A model generated the notes under the pieces. That model ran no database searches, was not told the DNA's origin, and was given only the letters and a program-made list of their open reading frames with translations. A stretch of 64,000 bases of DNA, from assembly GCF_900091315.1 (NCBI RefSeq), contig NZ_FLSP01000018.1:1-64000 (forward strand), written 5' to 3'. The translations under genes were made by a program, and so were the position numbers. Below are positions 43,512 through 55,546 of this stretch, piece after piece (the first letter of the stretch is position 1; each line of letters opens with the position of its first letter). Origin of the DNA: Streptomyces sp. DI166 (GTDB taxonomy: Bacteria > Actinomycetota > Actinomycetes > Streptomycetales > Streptomycetaceae).

Positions 43512-44126
43512 TCAGGCGGGCTCGCGCCGTACCAGGTACGTCGCCACCGCGCCCACCGCCGCCAGTGCCGCGAGGGACACGCCCGTCGCCACCCAGCCCG
43601 CGCCCATCCACTGCGCGCCGAAGTAGCCGAGCGCGACGCTGAAGCTGGCCCAGGACAGTCCGGCCAGCGCCGACCAGGGCAGGAAGTCACGGGCCGGGCG
43701 CTGTGCGGCTCCGGCGCAGAAGGAGACCACCGAGCGGCCGGCCGGGGCGAAGCGGGCGAGGACGACCAGGGCGCCGCCGCCGCGCGAGAGAGCCGTGCCG
43801 AGACGTTCCTGCGCGAGGGTCAGCCGCCGGGAACGGGCGAGGGCGCGGTCCAGCCCGCCGTGCCAGGCGAGACGGTAGGCCACCAGGTCGCCCAGGACGG
43901 ACGCGGTGGCGGCGCACAGCGTGAGCGCCAGGATGTCCGGGACCTGGGTGGCCCGGCCGGCCGCCGCAGCGGTCGCGGGCAGGGCCGCCGCGGTCGAGGC
44001 CATGATGACCAGCACGCCGCTGGGCAGCACCGGCAGGAACACGTCCAGCAGGACCGACAGGGCTACCAGCCCGTAGATCCATGGACTTGCGGCCAGTGAT
44101 CCGACACTTTCGAAACTTTCCAGCAC
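43512..44126 (-). CDS. DedA family membrane protein
   Basis: The GTG at 44126 has GGGGAG five bases upstream on the minus strand and gives 204 residues; an earlier in-frame ATG (44189) would add an unconserved 21-residue stretch. About five hydrophobic segments are visible, with DVFLPVLPSGVLVIMAST and FARFAPAGRSVVSFCAGAA-type motifs (ALVVLARFAPAGRSVVSFC) of the DedA/SNARE-associated family. DedA proteins are lipid scramblases or proton-linked transporters. Confidence 0.88.
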   Translation of the reverse strand: MLESFESVGSLAASPWIYGLVALSVLLDVFLPVLPSGVLVIMASTAAALPATAAAAGRATQVPDILALTLCAATASVLGDLVAYRLAWHGGLDRALARSRRLTLAQERLGTALSRGGGALVVLARFAPAGRSVVSFCAGAAQRPARDFLPWSALAGLSWASFSVALGYFGAQWMGAGWVATGVSLAALAAVGAVATYLVRREPA

Positions 44127-44299
44127 CCCGACTCCCCGTTTCCCCCGTGGTTGTACAGCGTACGCGGCGGAGCGTGACGCGTGGTTCACAGGGGTCCCGT
44201 GTGTTCAACACGTGATGTTCACCCGGCTGCCGGTTCCCGGGGAGCGGGGCCGCGAAGTGTCCCGTAGCACGGGAGAGGGGGTTTTCCGGATCCAGTGAA

Positions 44300-44857
44300 G
44301 TGAGGAAGATCATGGTGGCAGGCATATGCGCGGGCGTCCTCGCGGCGGCCGTGCTCGCCGTCGGCGGCGGTGACGGGGCCGGTGGTGACGGCGCCGGTGG
44401 CTATTCGATGCGCACGGACGCGCGGTTCGCGCCGCCCGGCGCCTTCGTCCCCTCGGCGGCGCTGACGTACGACCAGGAACTGGTCCCGGCGGCCGCCTGG
44501 ATCGAGGTCGAGCAGCGGATGTCCTCGGGCGGCGCGACGAGCGTGCGGCTGCGGGTGAGCGGCCTGAAGCCGGGGCACGCGTACGGGGTCCATGTGCACC
44601 GCAATCCCTGCGGCGCCGATCCCGCCGCGTCCGGCGGGCACTACCAGCACGTGGTCTCCTCCGAAGCGCACCACGTCAACGCCGACAACGAGGTGTGGCT
44701 GGACTTCACCACCGACGAGCGCGGCGCGGGCCGGGCGCGGGCCGAGCACTCCTGGGGGTTCCGCAAGGGGGAGGCCGCCTCCGTCGTCCTGCACGACCGG
44801 CCGGGCAGCAGGGAGCGGGCGGGCTGCTTCACGGTGCCGTTCGGCTGGGTGGCCTGA
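44300..44857 (+). CDS. secreted Cu/Zn superoxide dismutase-like protein
   Basis: The 185-residue product (GTG 44300; an ATG at 44312 is the alternative) begins with a signal-like segment, MRKIMVAGICAGVLAAAVLA. The SOD domain has the copper ligands HVH in GVHVHRNPCG, His in SGGHYQH, and a late SVVLHD. HHVNADNEVWLDF stands where zinc ligands are usual, and the loop is shorter than in classical enzymes. Two Cys (PCG, AGCF) can form the family disulfide. Activity is probable but the zinc site should be treated with caution. Confidence 0.82.
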   Translation: MRKIMVAGICAGVLAAAVLAVGGGDGAGGDGAGGYSMRTDARFAPPGAFVPSAALTYDQELVPAAAWIEVEQRMSSGGATSVRLRVSGLKPGHAYGVHVHRNPCGADPAASGGHYQHVVSSEAHHVNADNEVWLDFTTDERGAGRARAEHSWGFRKGEAASVVLHDRPGSRERAGCFTVPFGWVA

Positions 44858-44873
44858 ACCGGCCGGGAGGACG

Positions 44874-44912
44874 ACCGCGGCGCCCGTCCCTGCGGAGGAC
44901 GGGCGCCGCGGT
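44874..44912. terminator. bidirectional intrinsic terminator
   Basis: A perfect 16-base stem (44874-44889, 44897-44912) with a 7-base loop lies between the convergent SOD and DoxX genes. Confidence 0.92.
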
Positions 44913-44917
44913 GTGCC

Positions 44918-45355
44918 TCAGGCGGCCACCGGCGCCTGCTCCCGGGGCCGTTCGTCCCGCTCGGAGGAACGCCTGGCGAGGAGCCGGTCCAGGCCGAAGG
45001 CGCCGGAGCCGGTGAAGACCAGCAGGAACATCGACCAGCAGTACATCGCGGCACCCTCACCGCTGTTCTGTATCGGCCACAGCGCCTGCGGCTGGTGCAC
45101 CTTGAAGTAGGCGTACGCCATCGCGCCCGAGGAGACGAACGCGGCGGCGCGGGTGGCCAGGCCCAGCAGGACCAGGCCGCCGCCGACCAACTCGATGACG
45201 GCGGCGTACCAGTTGGGCCAGGCGCCGGTCTCGACGCTCTCACGGCCGAGCACGCCGAAGAGGGAGGAGGCGCCGTGGCAGGTGAAGAGCAGTCCGACGA
45301 CGATGCGGAACAGGCCGAGGGCGTACGGCTGGGCGCTGTTGAGGCGTCCGGTCAT
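44918..45355 (-). CDS. DoxX family membrane protein
   Basis: The 145-residue protein has four membrane helices: LGLFRIVVGLLFTCHGASSLFGVLG is typical of DoxX, then VIELVGGGLVLLGLATRAAAF, AYFKVHQPQALWPIQNSGEGAAMYC, and the last, FLLVFTGSGAFGLDRLL. DoxX proteins are quinone-linked or oxidative-stress membrane components; in mycobacteria a DoxX protein works with superoxide dismutase, which is notable next to the SOD gene here, though that link is inference. Confidence 0.9.
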   Translation of the reverse strand: MTGRLNSAQPYALGLFRIVVGLLFTCHGASSLFGVLGRESVETGAWPNWYAAVIELVGGGLVLLGLATRAAAFVSSGAMAYAYFKVHQPQALWPIQNSGEGAAMYCWSMFLLVFTGSGAFGLDRLLARRSSERDERPREQAPVAA

Positions 45356-45456
45356 GTGGGGGGCTCCTTGGGGCCGTGGGGACGGAGTTCCGGTGAGCCT
45401 CAGGCTAGGTACGCCTCATGGTGCTTGCAAGTTCAACATTTGGCCATGTGGCGTGG

Positions 45457-47100
<1,644 letters not shown>

Positions 47101-47185
47101 GGTGATCCCCTCTCCGTCGCCCCGTACGGTACGGAACGACGGAGGCCGGTGGACAGGTTCCGGAGCCCTCGGATCGGCGCCGGGA

Positions 47186-47830
47186 TCAGCAGGCGTTCAG
47201 ATAGCCGGTGAGCGCGCTCTTCTCGGCGGAGTCCACGGACAGGTCGTAGTAGTACTTCACCTGGACCCAGGCGCGGACGTAGGTGCAGCGGTAAGCGGTG
47301 CGCGAGGGCATCCAGGTGGCCGGGTCCTGGTCGCCCTTGGCCTGGTTGACGTTGTCGGTGACCGCGAGGAGCTGCGGGCGGGTCAGGTCGTTGGCGAAGG
47401 CCTGGCGCTTGGAGCTGGACCAGTTGTCGGCCCCGGAGTCCCAGGCCTCGGCCAGCGGGACGAGGTGGTCGATGTCGAGGTCGGAGGCGGCGGTCCAGGT
47501 GGCGCCGTCGTAGGGGGAGTACCAGCTTCCGCTGGTGGCGGCGCAGGAGGAGTTGGTGACGACGTTGGTGCCGTCGCGCTTGAGGACCGTCTCGCGGGTG
47601 TTGCAGGTGCCGGAGATGGTGATCCAGTGGTTGAACAGGTCGCGGTCGTAGCCGGTGCGGTCCTCGGCCGCCACGGTGAGCGTGGCGAGGTAGGAGCGGG
47701 CGGTGGCGGCGCTGACCGGGGTGGGGAGGGCGGCGGAGGCGGTCGGTCCGTTGAACAGGCCGACGGAGGCTATGAGACCGGTGAGTGCGGTGACTGTGCT
47801 CACGCGTCGACGCGCGTAGAACTTCGGCAT
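47186..47830 (-). CDS. secreted HNH endonuclease family protein (GmrSD C-terminal-like)
   Basis: The ATG at 47830 (MPKFYARRRVSTVTALTGLIASVG) gives 214 residues with a signal peptide ending near Ala-Ser-Ala (about 30-34). The nuclease core is DLDIDHLVPLAEAWDSGADNW, with the HNH-type His/Asp, followed by NDLTRPQLLAVTDNVNQAKG and YRCTYVRAWVQVKYYYDL. Four Cys are present, fitting disulfides outside the cell. It may scavenge extracellular DNA. Confidence 0.9.
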   Translation of the reverse strand: MPKFYARRRVSTVTALTGLIASVGLFNGPTASAALPTPVSAATARSYLATLTVAAEDRTGYDRDLFNHWITISGTCNTRETVLKRDGTNVVTNSSCAATSGSWYSPYDGATWTAASDLDIDHLVPLAEAWDSGADNWSSSKRQAFANDLTRPQLLAVTDNVNQAKGDQDPATWMPSRTAYRCTYVRAWVQVKYYYDLSVDSAEKSALTGYLNAC

Positions 47831-47983
47831 GCGAACTTCCTTGGGGAGTGGGGGCGTTGGCGGGTGGGTGTGGGAATGCTCGCCACGTCCTGTTGCGGGG
47901 AGATGAGCGCTGCGTGGCAAGGTAGTGACGGGTGCATGACATGACAAGGTTTACGGCGAAACGATCGCGTAGGATGGTCGGCG

Positions 47984-48092
47984 CAGAAGGGGAGTAGCTC
48001 TTCGCCGGAACGTCGACATACTGCTCAGCTCGTCTGAGCCGGCGCCCGGAGGCGGGCCCCTAGGGGCGCCGCCAGCGAGACCTTCGGCAAAG
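47984..48092 (+). promoter_or_regulatory. Mn2+-sensing yybP-ykoY riboswitch
   Basis: The two invariant elements of this class are present: AGGGGAGTAGC (47989-47999) and CAGCGAGACCTTCGGC (48073-48088), with paired regions CTGCTCAGC/GTCTGAGC and CGCCCGGAGGCGGGC between them. The 3' strand of the aptamer can alternatively join the terminator that follows. The rest of the 47831-48185 gap carries the riboswitch expression platform and the promoter region of the HNH gene. Confidence 0.92.
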
Positions 48093-48133
48093 CAGTGCAT
48101 TGACCGTGCGCTGCCGTGCCGAGGTGTCTTTTT
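48081..48133 (+). terminator. riboswitch-controlled intrinsic terminator
   Basis: CCTTCGGCA (48081-48089) pairs with TGCCGAGG (48117-48124) and GCAGTGCA with TGCGCTGC inside it; TGTCTTTTT follows. Mn2+ binding to the aptamer should block this stem and let transcription proceed. Confidence 0.8.
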
Positions 48134-48185
48134 CGCGAAGAGGACCAGCACTCTCGGTGGGGCAGCCCCGACCGATTGAGGAACC

Positions 48186-48767
48186 TTGATCAGCTTCACT
48201 GTGACGGCCGTCGCGTTCGGCGTCGTCTTTCTCGCGGAACTGCCCGACAAGACGGCGCTCGCGGGGCTCGTGCTCGGTACGCGGTACCGGGCGTCCTATG
48301 TCTTCGCGGGGGTGGCCGCCGCGTTCGCGCTGCATGTCACGCTCGCGGTCGCGGCGGGGAGTGTGCTGACGCTGCTGCCGCAGCAGGTCGTGAGTGCGAT
48401 CACCGGTGTGCTCTTCCTGGGCGGGGCGGCGATGCTGCTGCTGAAGAAGGACGACGGCGAGGAGTCGGTCCGGCGGCCGGAGGACCAGTCCTTCTGGAAG
48501 GTGGCCGGGGCCGGGTTCATGCTGATCCTCGTCGCCGAGTTCGGGGATCTCACGCAGATCATGACCGCGAATCTCGCCGCGCGGTACGACGATCCGCTGT
48601 CCGTGGGGCTGGGGGCCGTGCTGGCGCTGTGGTCCGTGGCGGGGCTGGGGATCGTGGGCGGCAAGGCGCTGATGAAGCGGGTGCCGCTGACGTTGATCAC
48701 TCGGATCGCGGCCGTGCTGATGGGTGGGCTCGGGGTGTGGAGTTTGTGGGAGGCGGTTGCGGGCTGA
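48186..48767 (+). CDS. TMEM165/GDT1 family transporter, probable Mn2+ exporter
   Basis: The 193-residue membrane protein has six helices in two repeats. The family ExGD(K/R)(S/T) motif occurs as LAELPDKTA in repeat 1 (Gly replaced by Pro) and as VAEFGDLTQIM in repeat 2. GDT1 proteins exchange Mn2+ or Ca2+ for protons. The upstream Mn2+ riboswitch strongly supports export of excess Mn2+. No ATG is present at the start; TTG at 48186 (with GAGGAA seven bases upstream) is used. Confidence 0.92.
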   Translation: MISFTVTAVAFGVVFLAELPDKTALAGLVLGTRYRASYVFAGVAAAFALHVTLAVAAGSVLTLLPQQVVSAITGVLFLGGAAMLLLKKDDGEESVRRPEDQSFWKVAGAGFMLILVAEFGDLTQIMTANLAARYDDPLSVGLGAVLALWSVAGLGIVGGKALMKRVPLTLITRIAAVLMGGLGVWSLWEAVAG

Positions 48768-48772
48768 GCGGT

Positions 48773-48850
48773 CGTGGTGGTGGTCGCGGGCGGAGGTTCG
48801 TGGTGGTGGCCGCGGGCGGAGGTTCGTGGCGGTGGTCGCGGGCTGAGCCC
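48773..48850 (+). repeat. 26-base tandem repeat
   Basis: Three units follow the GDT1 stop codon: 48773-48798, 48799-48824 (one mismatch) and a degenerate 48825-48850. The unit is GT/GC-rich (CGTGGTGGTGGTCGCGGGCG...). It does not encode an identifiable product. Confidence 0.7.
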
Positions 48851-48987
48851 GTGGGGGAGTGGCGGGATCATGGGACGGTTTTGTACCGTGGGGGAACAAA
48901 GTGGATCCCGCCCGTTCTCCCTGACCGGCGGGTGGGGCCATTTTGTTTCCTTCCCTGGTCTTCCCGACCTGTCCCTTGGAGCTGCCG

Positions 48988-49650
48988 ATGTCGGCCACCA
49001 CCGTGCTCACCTGCCGTGCCCTGCTGCTGGACATGGACGGGACCCTCGTCAACTCCGATGCCGTCGTGGAGCGGATCTGGCGGCGCTGGGCCGAGCGGCA
49101 CGGGCTGGACGGGGACGAGGTCATGAAGGTCGTCCACGGGCGGCAGGGGTACGCCTCCATGGCGCTGCTGCTGCCGGAGCGGCCCATGGCGCAGAACCAC
49201 GCGGAGAACGCGTGGATGCTGGAGCAGGAGACCGCGGATGTGGAGGGCGTCGTCCCGGTGCCGGGGGCCGGGGAGTTCTTGGCGTCCCTGGTGGCTGGAT
49301 CTGTGCCGCATGCGCTGGTGACGTCCGCGGATGTCGCGCTGTCCACGGCGCGGATGCGGGCGGCGGGGCTGGGGATGCCGGATGTGCGGGTGACCGCGGA
49401 GTGTGTGGGGGCCAGCAAGCCCGATCCCGAGGGGTTCTTGAAGGGGGCCGCCGAGTTGGGGGTCGAGCCCGGGGAGTGTGTGGTGTTCGAGGACTCCGGG
49501 GCGGGGATTGAGGCGGGGCGGGCTGCGGGGATGCGGGTTGTGGGGGTGGGGGCTCGGGCGGGTTTGCACGGGCCGGATGTGGTGGTGCCGGATTTGAGGG
49601 CGGTGCGGGTGGGGGTTGACGGAGGGGTTGTGCGGCTGTACGTGGGGTGA
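48988..49650 (+). CDS. HAD family phosphatase (beta-phosphoglucomutase/glycerol-phosphatase-like)
   Basis: The ATG at 48988 (MSATTVLTCRALLLDMDGTLV) follows TTGGAG. The 220 residues show HAD motif I LLDMDGTL, motif II VTSADVALS, motif III Lys in VGASKPDPEGFL and motif IV VVFEDSGAGIEAG. The helical cap (about 25-90) is of subclass I. Substrates of such enzymes are sugar or polyol phosphates. The G- and T-rich 3' third has more GGG codons than its neighbours. Confidence 0.93.
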   Translation: MSATTVLTCRALLLDMDGTLVNSDAVVERIWRRWAERHGLDGDEVMKVVHGRQGYASMALLLPERPMAQNHAENAWMLEQETADVEGVVPVPGAGEFLASLVAGSVPHALVTSADVALSTARMRAAGLGMPDVRVTAECVGASKPDPEGFLKGAAELGVEPGECVVFEDSGAGIEAGRAAGMRVVGVGARAGLHGPDVVVPDLRAVRVGVDGGVVRLYVG

Positions 49651-49770
49651 CTGTTGGGGGTTTTCGCCCCCGCCGCCCCTTCCCGTTCCCGTCCCCAGGG
49701 GCTGCCGCCCCTTCGACCCCGCCCAGGGGGCTCCGCCCCCTGGACCCCCTATCGGCCCTGAACGGGCCCC

Positions 49771-49943
49771 GTCCGTCAAGCGCCGGACGGGCTGGAGGAG
49801 CCGACCTGCGTTTCAAGTGCGGGGCGGGCTGGTGGTGCCGACCTGCGTTTCAAGCGCCGGGCGGGCTGGTGGTGCCGACCTGCGTTTTCAAGCGCCGGGC
49901 GGGCTGGTGGTGCCGACCTGCGTTTTCAAGCGCGGGGCCGGCT
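49771..49943 (+). repeat. intergenic tandem repeat array, 37-38 base unit
   Basis: Four units (49794-49830, 49831-49867, 49868-49905, 49906-49943) of GCCGACCTGCGTTTCAAGCG... follow a partial unit GTCCGTCAAGCGCCGGACGG at 49771. Each holds the palindrome-like CAAGCGCCGGGCGGGCT. This is the mobile-looking repeat often found between Streptomyces genes. The gap 49651-49955 contains no gene. Confidence 0.85.
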
Positions 49944-49955
49944 GAAAGGCTGCCC

Positions 49956-50897
49956 CTACGGTTCCGTCGTTTCCGATTCCAGGGCCGCTCTCGTTTCCGC
50001 TGTGTAGACGCCCAGGGTGTCTCTGCCCACCCCTCGGCTCCACTGGTAGTTCATCAGGGCGTTTTCCACGCGCCAGTTGAAGTTGCCGTTGATTTCGTCG
50101 TTGTAGAGGTAGAGCTGGCGCAGGCGGAGTTGGAGTTCGACTACCTCGGGGCCCTTGTCGCCGCGGCGGAGGACCGGGCCGCCGGGCTGGGCGGTCGGCT
50201 GTTCGGCCGGGGGCTCCTCCGAGGCCTTGGCCGGGGTGGAGGTCGGGGACGGCTCCGTGGTGGTGGGGGACGGGGAGCCGGAGGGTGACGTGGTGGAGTC
50301 CGAGGGTGTCGGTGAGGGTGATTCCGATTCCGTGGCCGACGGGGACGCCGACGTTTGCGTCGGGGTGGGGGTCGCGTCCTTCGGGTTCGACTTCTGCGTC
50401 GTCTCCGGGGTTTCCTCGGGGACGCTTGCCCGCACCGGGTCCGGGAGGGAGGTCTCCCGCGTCGGGGTTTCGTAGTTGAACAGGCCGCTGGCCATTCCCG
50501 CTGCCGCCAGGACCGCCACGGATGCCGCTGCCGTGCCTATGAGCAGCCTGCGGCCCCGGCGGCGGTTTCCCGTCGGGTGGGCCGGGTCCGGGTGGTGCTC
50601 CGGCTGCCGCGGGTGCGTCGACGGTTCGAACAGGCTCAGGTCCGGGGTGGGGGGCGGGGCCTGGGCGCGCAGCGCCATCGTTGCCTCCGGGTCCCCGGAC
50701 GGTTCCTCCCCGTGACCCTCCAGGTCCACGTACGGACGTATGCGCAGCGGATTGAAGTCCTCCGCCGCTGCCGCCTGTGCCTCGCGCGCGTCGCGCAGGG
50801 CCTCCGCGGCTCGTTCCGTGCAGCCGCAGGACGGGGTGCCGTCGGCCCCCCGGGGCGCCCCGCATTCCGGGCACCCATGGTTCCTCTGCTCTGTCAC
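49956..50897 (-). CDS. membrane-anchored peptidoglycan-binding domain protein
   Basis: The GTG at 50897 is preceded on the minus strand by GGGAGGG. The 313-residue product has an N-terminal zinc-ribbon-like segment (NHGCPECGAPRG...PSCGCTERA), a membrane helix (about 120-142, LLIGTAAASVAVLAAAGMASG), a long Ser/Thr/Pro-rich extracellular linker (about 150-235) and a C-terminal peptidoglycan-binding domain (VLRRGDKGPEVVELQLRLRQ...). The cytosolic Cys motif suggests a signalling or anchoring role. Confidence 0.88.
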   Translation of the reverse strand: MTEQRNHGCPECGAPRGADGTPSCGCTERAAEALRDAREAQAAAAEDFNPLRIRPYVDLEGHGEEPSGDPEATMALRAQAPPPTPDLSLFEPSTHPRQPEHHPDPAHPTGNRRRGRRLLIGTAAASVAVLAAAGMASGLFNYETPTRETSLPDPVRASVPEETPETTQKSNPKDATPTPTQTSASPSATESESPSPTPSDSTTSPSGSPSPTTTEPSPTSTPAKASEEPPAEQPTAQPGGPVLRRGDKGPEVVELQLRLRQLYLYNDEINGNFNWRVENALMNYQWSRGVGRDTLGVYTAETRAALESETTEP

Positions 50898-51017
50898 GCG
50901 CTTGTCCCTCCCCTCGCGACTCCCCTCGCGAACTCCAGAGATTATGCAGATTTGCTTCACACCGTCATCGACACGCCCCCCGGAACGTCACGTTTCACAG
51001 GATTCAACAGGCCATAA

Positions 51018-53589
<2,572 letters not shown>

Positions 53590-53695
53590 GGGGGCATTGT
53601 CCGTCGGTTCGGTTTGGGGACGGCCGCCGGGGCTACCCGGGGCGGGTACCGGTTCGCACGGAGACCGGTTGGGTCGACAACTGTGGAAGGCGTCC

Positions 53696-54301
53696 ATGTC
53701 CACTGGCCTGATCATTGCCTTGATCGTGATCGCGGCGGTCGTCGTCATCGGCGCGGCCGTCCTCGCCCTGCGCGCCCGGGGGCAGGGAAACGGGCGGAGT
53801 CTGAAGCGGCGCTTCGGGCCCGAGTACGAGCGGACGGTGGCCCGGCACGACGGGGACACCAAGGCGGCCGAGCGGGAACTCGCCGAGCGCGTACGGCGCC
53901 ACGGTGACCTGCGGGAGCGTGAGCTGGAGCCGGAGCGCAGGCAGGAGTACGAGGCGCGCTGGGCGGCGGCCCAGGAGCGGTTCGTGGAGTCGCCGAGGGA
54001 GGCCGTCGGCGAGGCCGACCGGCTGCTCGCCTCCGTCGCCGGGGAGCGCGGGTTCCCCGACGGCGGGCAGTACGAGGAGCAGCTCTCCGCGCTCTCCGTG
54101 CACCACGCCGGTCATGTCGACGGCTATCGCCGGGTGCATCGCGTGGCGGCCGACGGCGGCGACGGCAGCACCGAGGAGATGCGGGAGGCCATGGTCGAGG
54201 CGCGGCACCTGTTCGACGAGCTGGTCGGGTCCGACGGACACGGCCGCCGCCGGCACGCCCGCCCGGCCGCAACCAGCCACGGCAGCAGGGGAGTTGAGTG
54301 A
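53696..54301 (+). CDS. single-pass membrane protein with charged helical domain
   Basis: The ATG at 53696 follows GGAAGG. The 201 residues begin with one membrane helix (MSTGLIIALIVIAAVVVIGAAVLAL in two parts, residues 3-25), then a cytosolic, Arg/Glu-rich helical region (ERTVARHDGDTKAAERELAERV; RQEYEARWAAAQERFVESP). The later part VGEADRLLASVAGERGFPD resembles the next gene (AVEEADLVLEEVSGRV), suggesting the two are related. No named family recognised. The genes overlap at GTGA. Confidence 0.75.
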   Translation: MSTGLIIALIVIAAVVVIGAAVLALRARGQGNGRSLKRRFGPEYERTVARHDGDTKAAERELAERVRRHGDLRERELEPERRQEYEARWAAAQERFVESPREAVGEADRLLASVAGERGFPDGGQYEEQLSALSVHHAGHVDGYRRVHRVAADGGDGSTEEMREAMVEARHLFDELVGSDGHGRRRHARPAATSHGSRGVE

Positions 54302-54585
54302 CCATGCCGGAACACACGCCGCTCATGCGCCGCGAGGAGTGCGACAAGCTCGAACTGCGGCTCCAGCACGCCCTGTCCGACTTCGTGGAGCAGCCCCGGG
54401 CCGCCGTCGAGGAGGCCGACCTGGTGCTGGAGGAGGTCTCCGGGCGGGTCACGGAGGCGCTGGCCCAGCGGCGCCGGACGCTGCGCGGCTCCTGGCAGGA
54501 CGACGAGTCCGCGACCGACACCGAGCAACTGCGGCTCGCGCTGAAGGACTACCGCGAGCTGGCCGACCGGCTGATGCGCATCTGA
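54298..54585 (+). CDS. small helical protein coupled to the preceding gene
   Basis: The GTG at 54298 overlaps the upstream stop (GTGA). The 95 residues MTMPEHTPLMRREECDKLEL are soluble and helical, with SDFVEQPRAAVEEADLVLEEV echoing the preceding protein (ERFVESPREAVGEADRLLASV). The two proteins may interact. Function unknown. Confidence 0.75.
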   Translation: MTMPEHTPLMRREECDKLELRLQHALSDFVEQPRAAVEEADLVLEEVSGRVTEALAQRRRTLRGSWQDDESATDTEQLRLALKDYRELADRLMRI

Positions 54586-54636
54586 ATCGGAGCATTGCGC
54601 ATCCGGATCGGCGCACTCGGCCTGCCCGAGGGAGCC

Positions 54637-55059
54637 TTACGCGCCTTCGCGCCCCTGCGCGCCTCCGCGCTCCCGCCAGAGCCGTACGACGTCCTCGACG
54701 TCGTACGGCTTCTTGCCGAGCGGGGGCCCCGGCGGAGGCTTGAACATCATCTCGCGGATCTTGGCGTTGACCTCGGTGATGATCTTCCGGACGTGATACT
54801 CCGAGGGCGCCCCGAGCGCCGCCTCCAGGGCGTCCTCCGCCTCCTTGCGCAGGGCGAGCGTGGGCGGGAGCACCGCCAGGCCCTCGCGGGCCATCTTCTG
54901 CTTGATCCACCACAGTTCGTCGTACGTGGTGTCCGTGCCCGGCGGCAACGGCTGTCCCGCGCCCGGGAGACGGGCGAAGTCACCGCGCCGCTCGGCGTCG
55001 CGGATCTGCTTGTCCACGAAGGACTCGAACGGGACGCCCGGTGGCTTTCGCTCGGTCAT
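54637..55059 (-). CDS. DUF1992 (DnaJ-homologue subfamily C28 conserved domain) protein
   Basis: The 140-residue protein has the DUF1992 landmarks FESFVDKQIRDAERRGDF, LPGAGQPLPPGTDTTYDELWWIKQKM and VNAKIREMMFKPPPGPP (given as separate parts). In eukaryotes this domain occurs in DNAJC28; in bacteria the function is unknown. It is convergent with the small helical protein gene. Confidence 0.88.
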   Translation of the reverse strand: MTERKPPGVPFESFVDKQIRDAERRGDFARLPGAGQPLPPGTDTTYDELWWIKQKMAREGLAVLPPTLALRKEAEDALEAALGAPSEYHVRKIITEVNAKIREMMFKPPPGPPLGKKPYDVEDVVRLWRERGGAQGREGA

Positions 55060-55138
55060 GACTCCATTGTGCCGGACACGGTCGGGCCGGGCGATTTATC
55101 ATGCGGCGGCTGAACAAGGACACTTCAGGAGGACGCAC

Positions 55139-55531
55139 GTGCTCGAACTCACCATGGCCGCCGTCACCGCGGCGGAGGAGGGTGCCACGGCCGGCATGCT
55201 CATGGCCGACGCGCCCAGCGAGCCGGGAGCCGTGCTGCGCGTGGGCCGTGACAAGGCCCAGTGCCGGCTGCACACCCCCGACGACTGGCTGTTCGTCTCC
55301 CGGGTGCACCTGGAGTTCCAGTGCGGCTCCGACGGTGTCTGGCAGGTGACCTGGCTGCGCGGCTCGCAGCCCGACCCGTCCTCCGAGGTCAAGATCACCG
55401 TCGGTGAGTACGCCCAGGCGATCGCCTACGGCGGCAGCTTCCGGCTGCCCCGGGGCGGCAGCGGTGAGATCGTCGTCCACGACCGCACCGCCCCGCGCAG
55501 CATCAACGTCGGCTTCTACCACGAAGTCTGA
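55139..55531 (+). CDS. FHA-like domain protein
   Basis: The GTG at 55139 has GGAGGA five bases upstream. The 130 residues contain the FHA pattern AVLRVGRDKAQCRLHTP (GR box) and FVSRVHLEFQC (S-R-x-H box), the phosphothreonine-binding surface of the domain. The later part (LRGSQPDPSSEVKITVGEY; GGSGEIVVHDRTAP) completes a beta sandwich. No other domain is present, so it may be a stand-alone phosphopeptide reader for a Ser/Thr kinase. Confidence 0.82.
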   Translation: MLELTMAAVTAAEEGATAGMLMADAPSEPGAVLRVGRDKAQCRLHTPDDWLFVSRVHLEFQCGSDGVWQVTWLRGSQPDPSSEVKITVGEYAQAIAYGGSFRLPRGGSGEIVVHDRTAPRSINVGFYHEV

Positions 55532-55546
55532 CGCGCTCCGGCGGGT

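Noticed and set aside
45400..45422. An IdeR/DmdR iron-box-like sequence before doxX (TCAGGCTAGGTACGCCTCA)
   Set aside because: It matches the 19-base consensus at only about 12 positions and the halves are not symmetrical.
49794..49943. Tandem repeats considered as a CRISPR array
   Set aside because: The units are directly adjacent without unique spacers and there is no cas gene nearby; they are intergenic tandem repeats.
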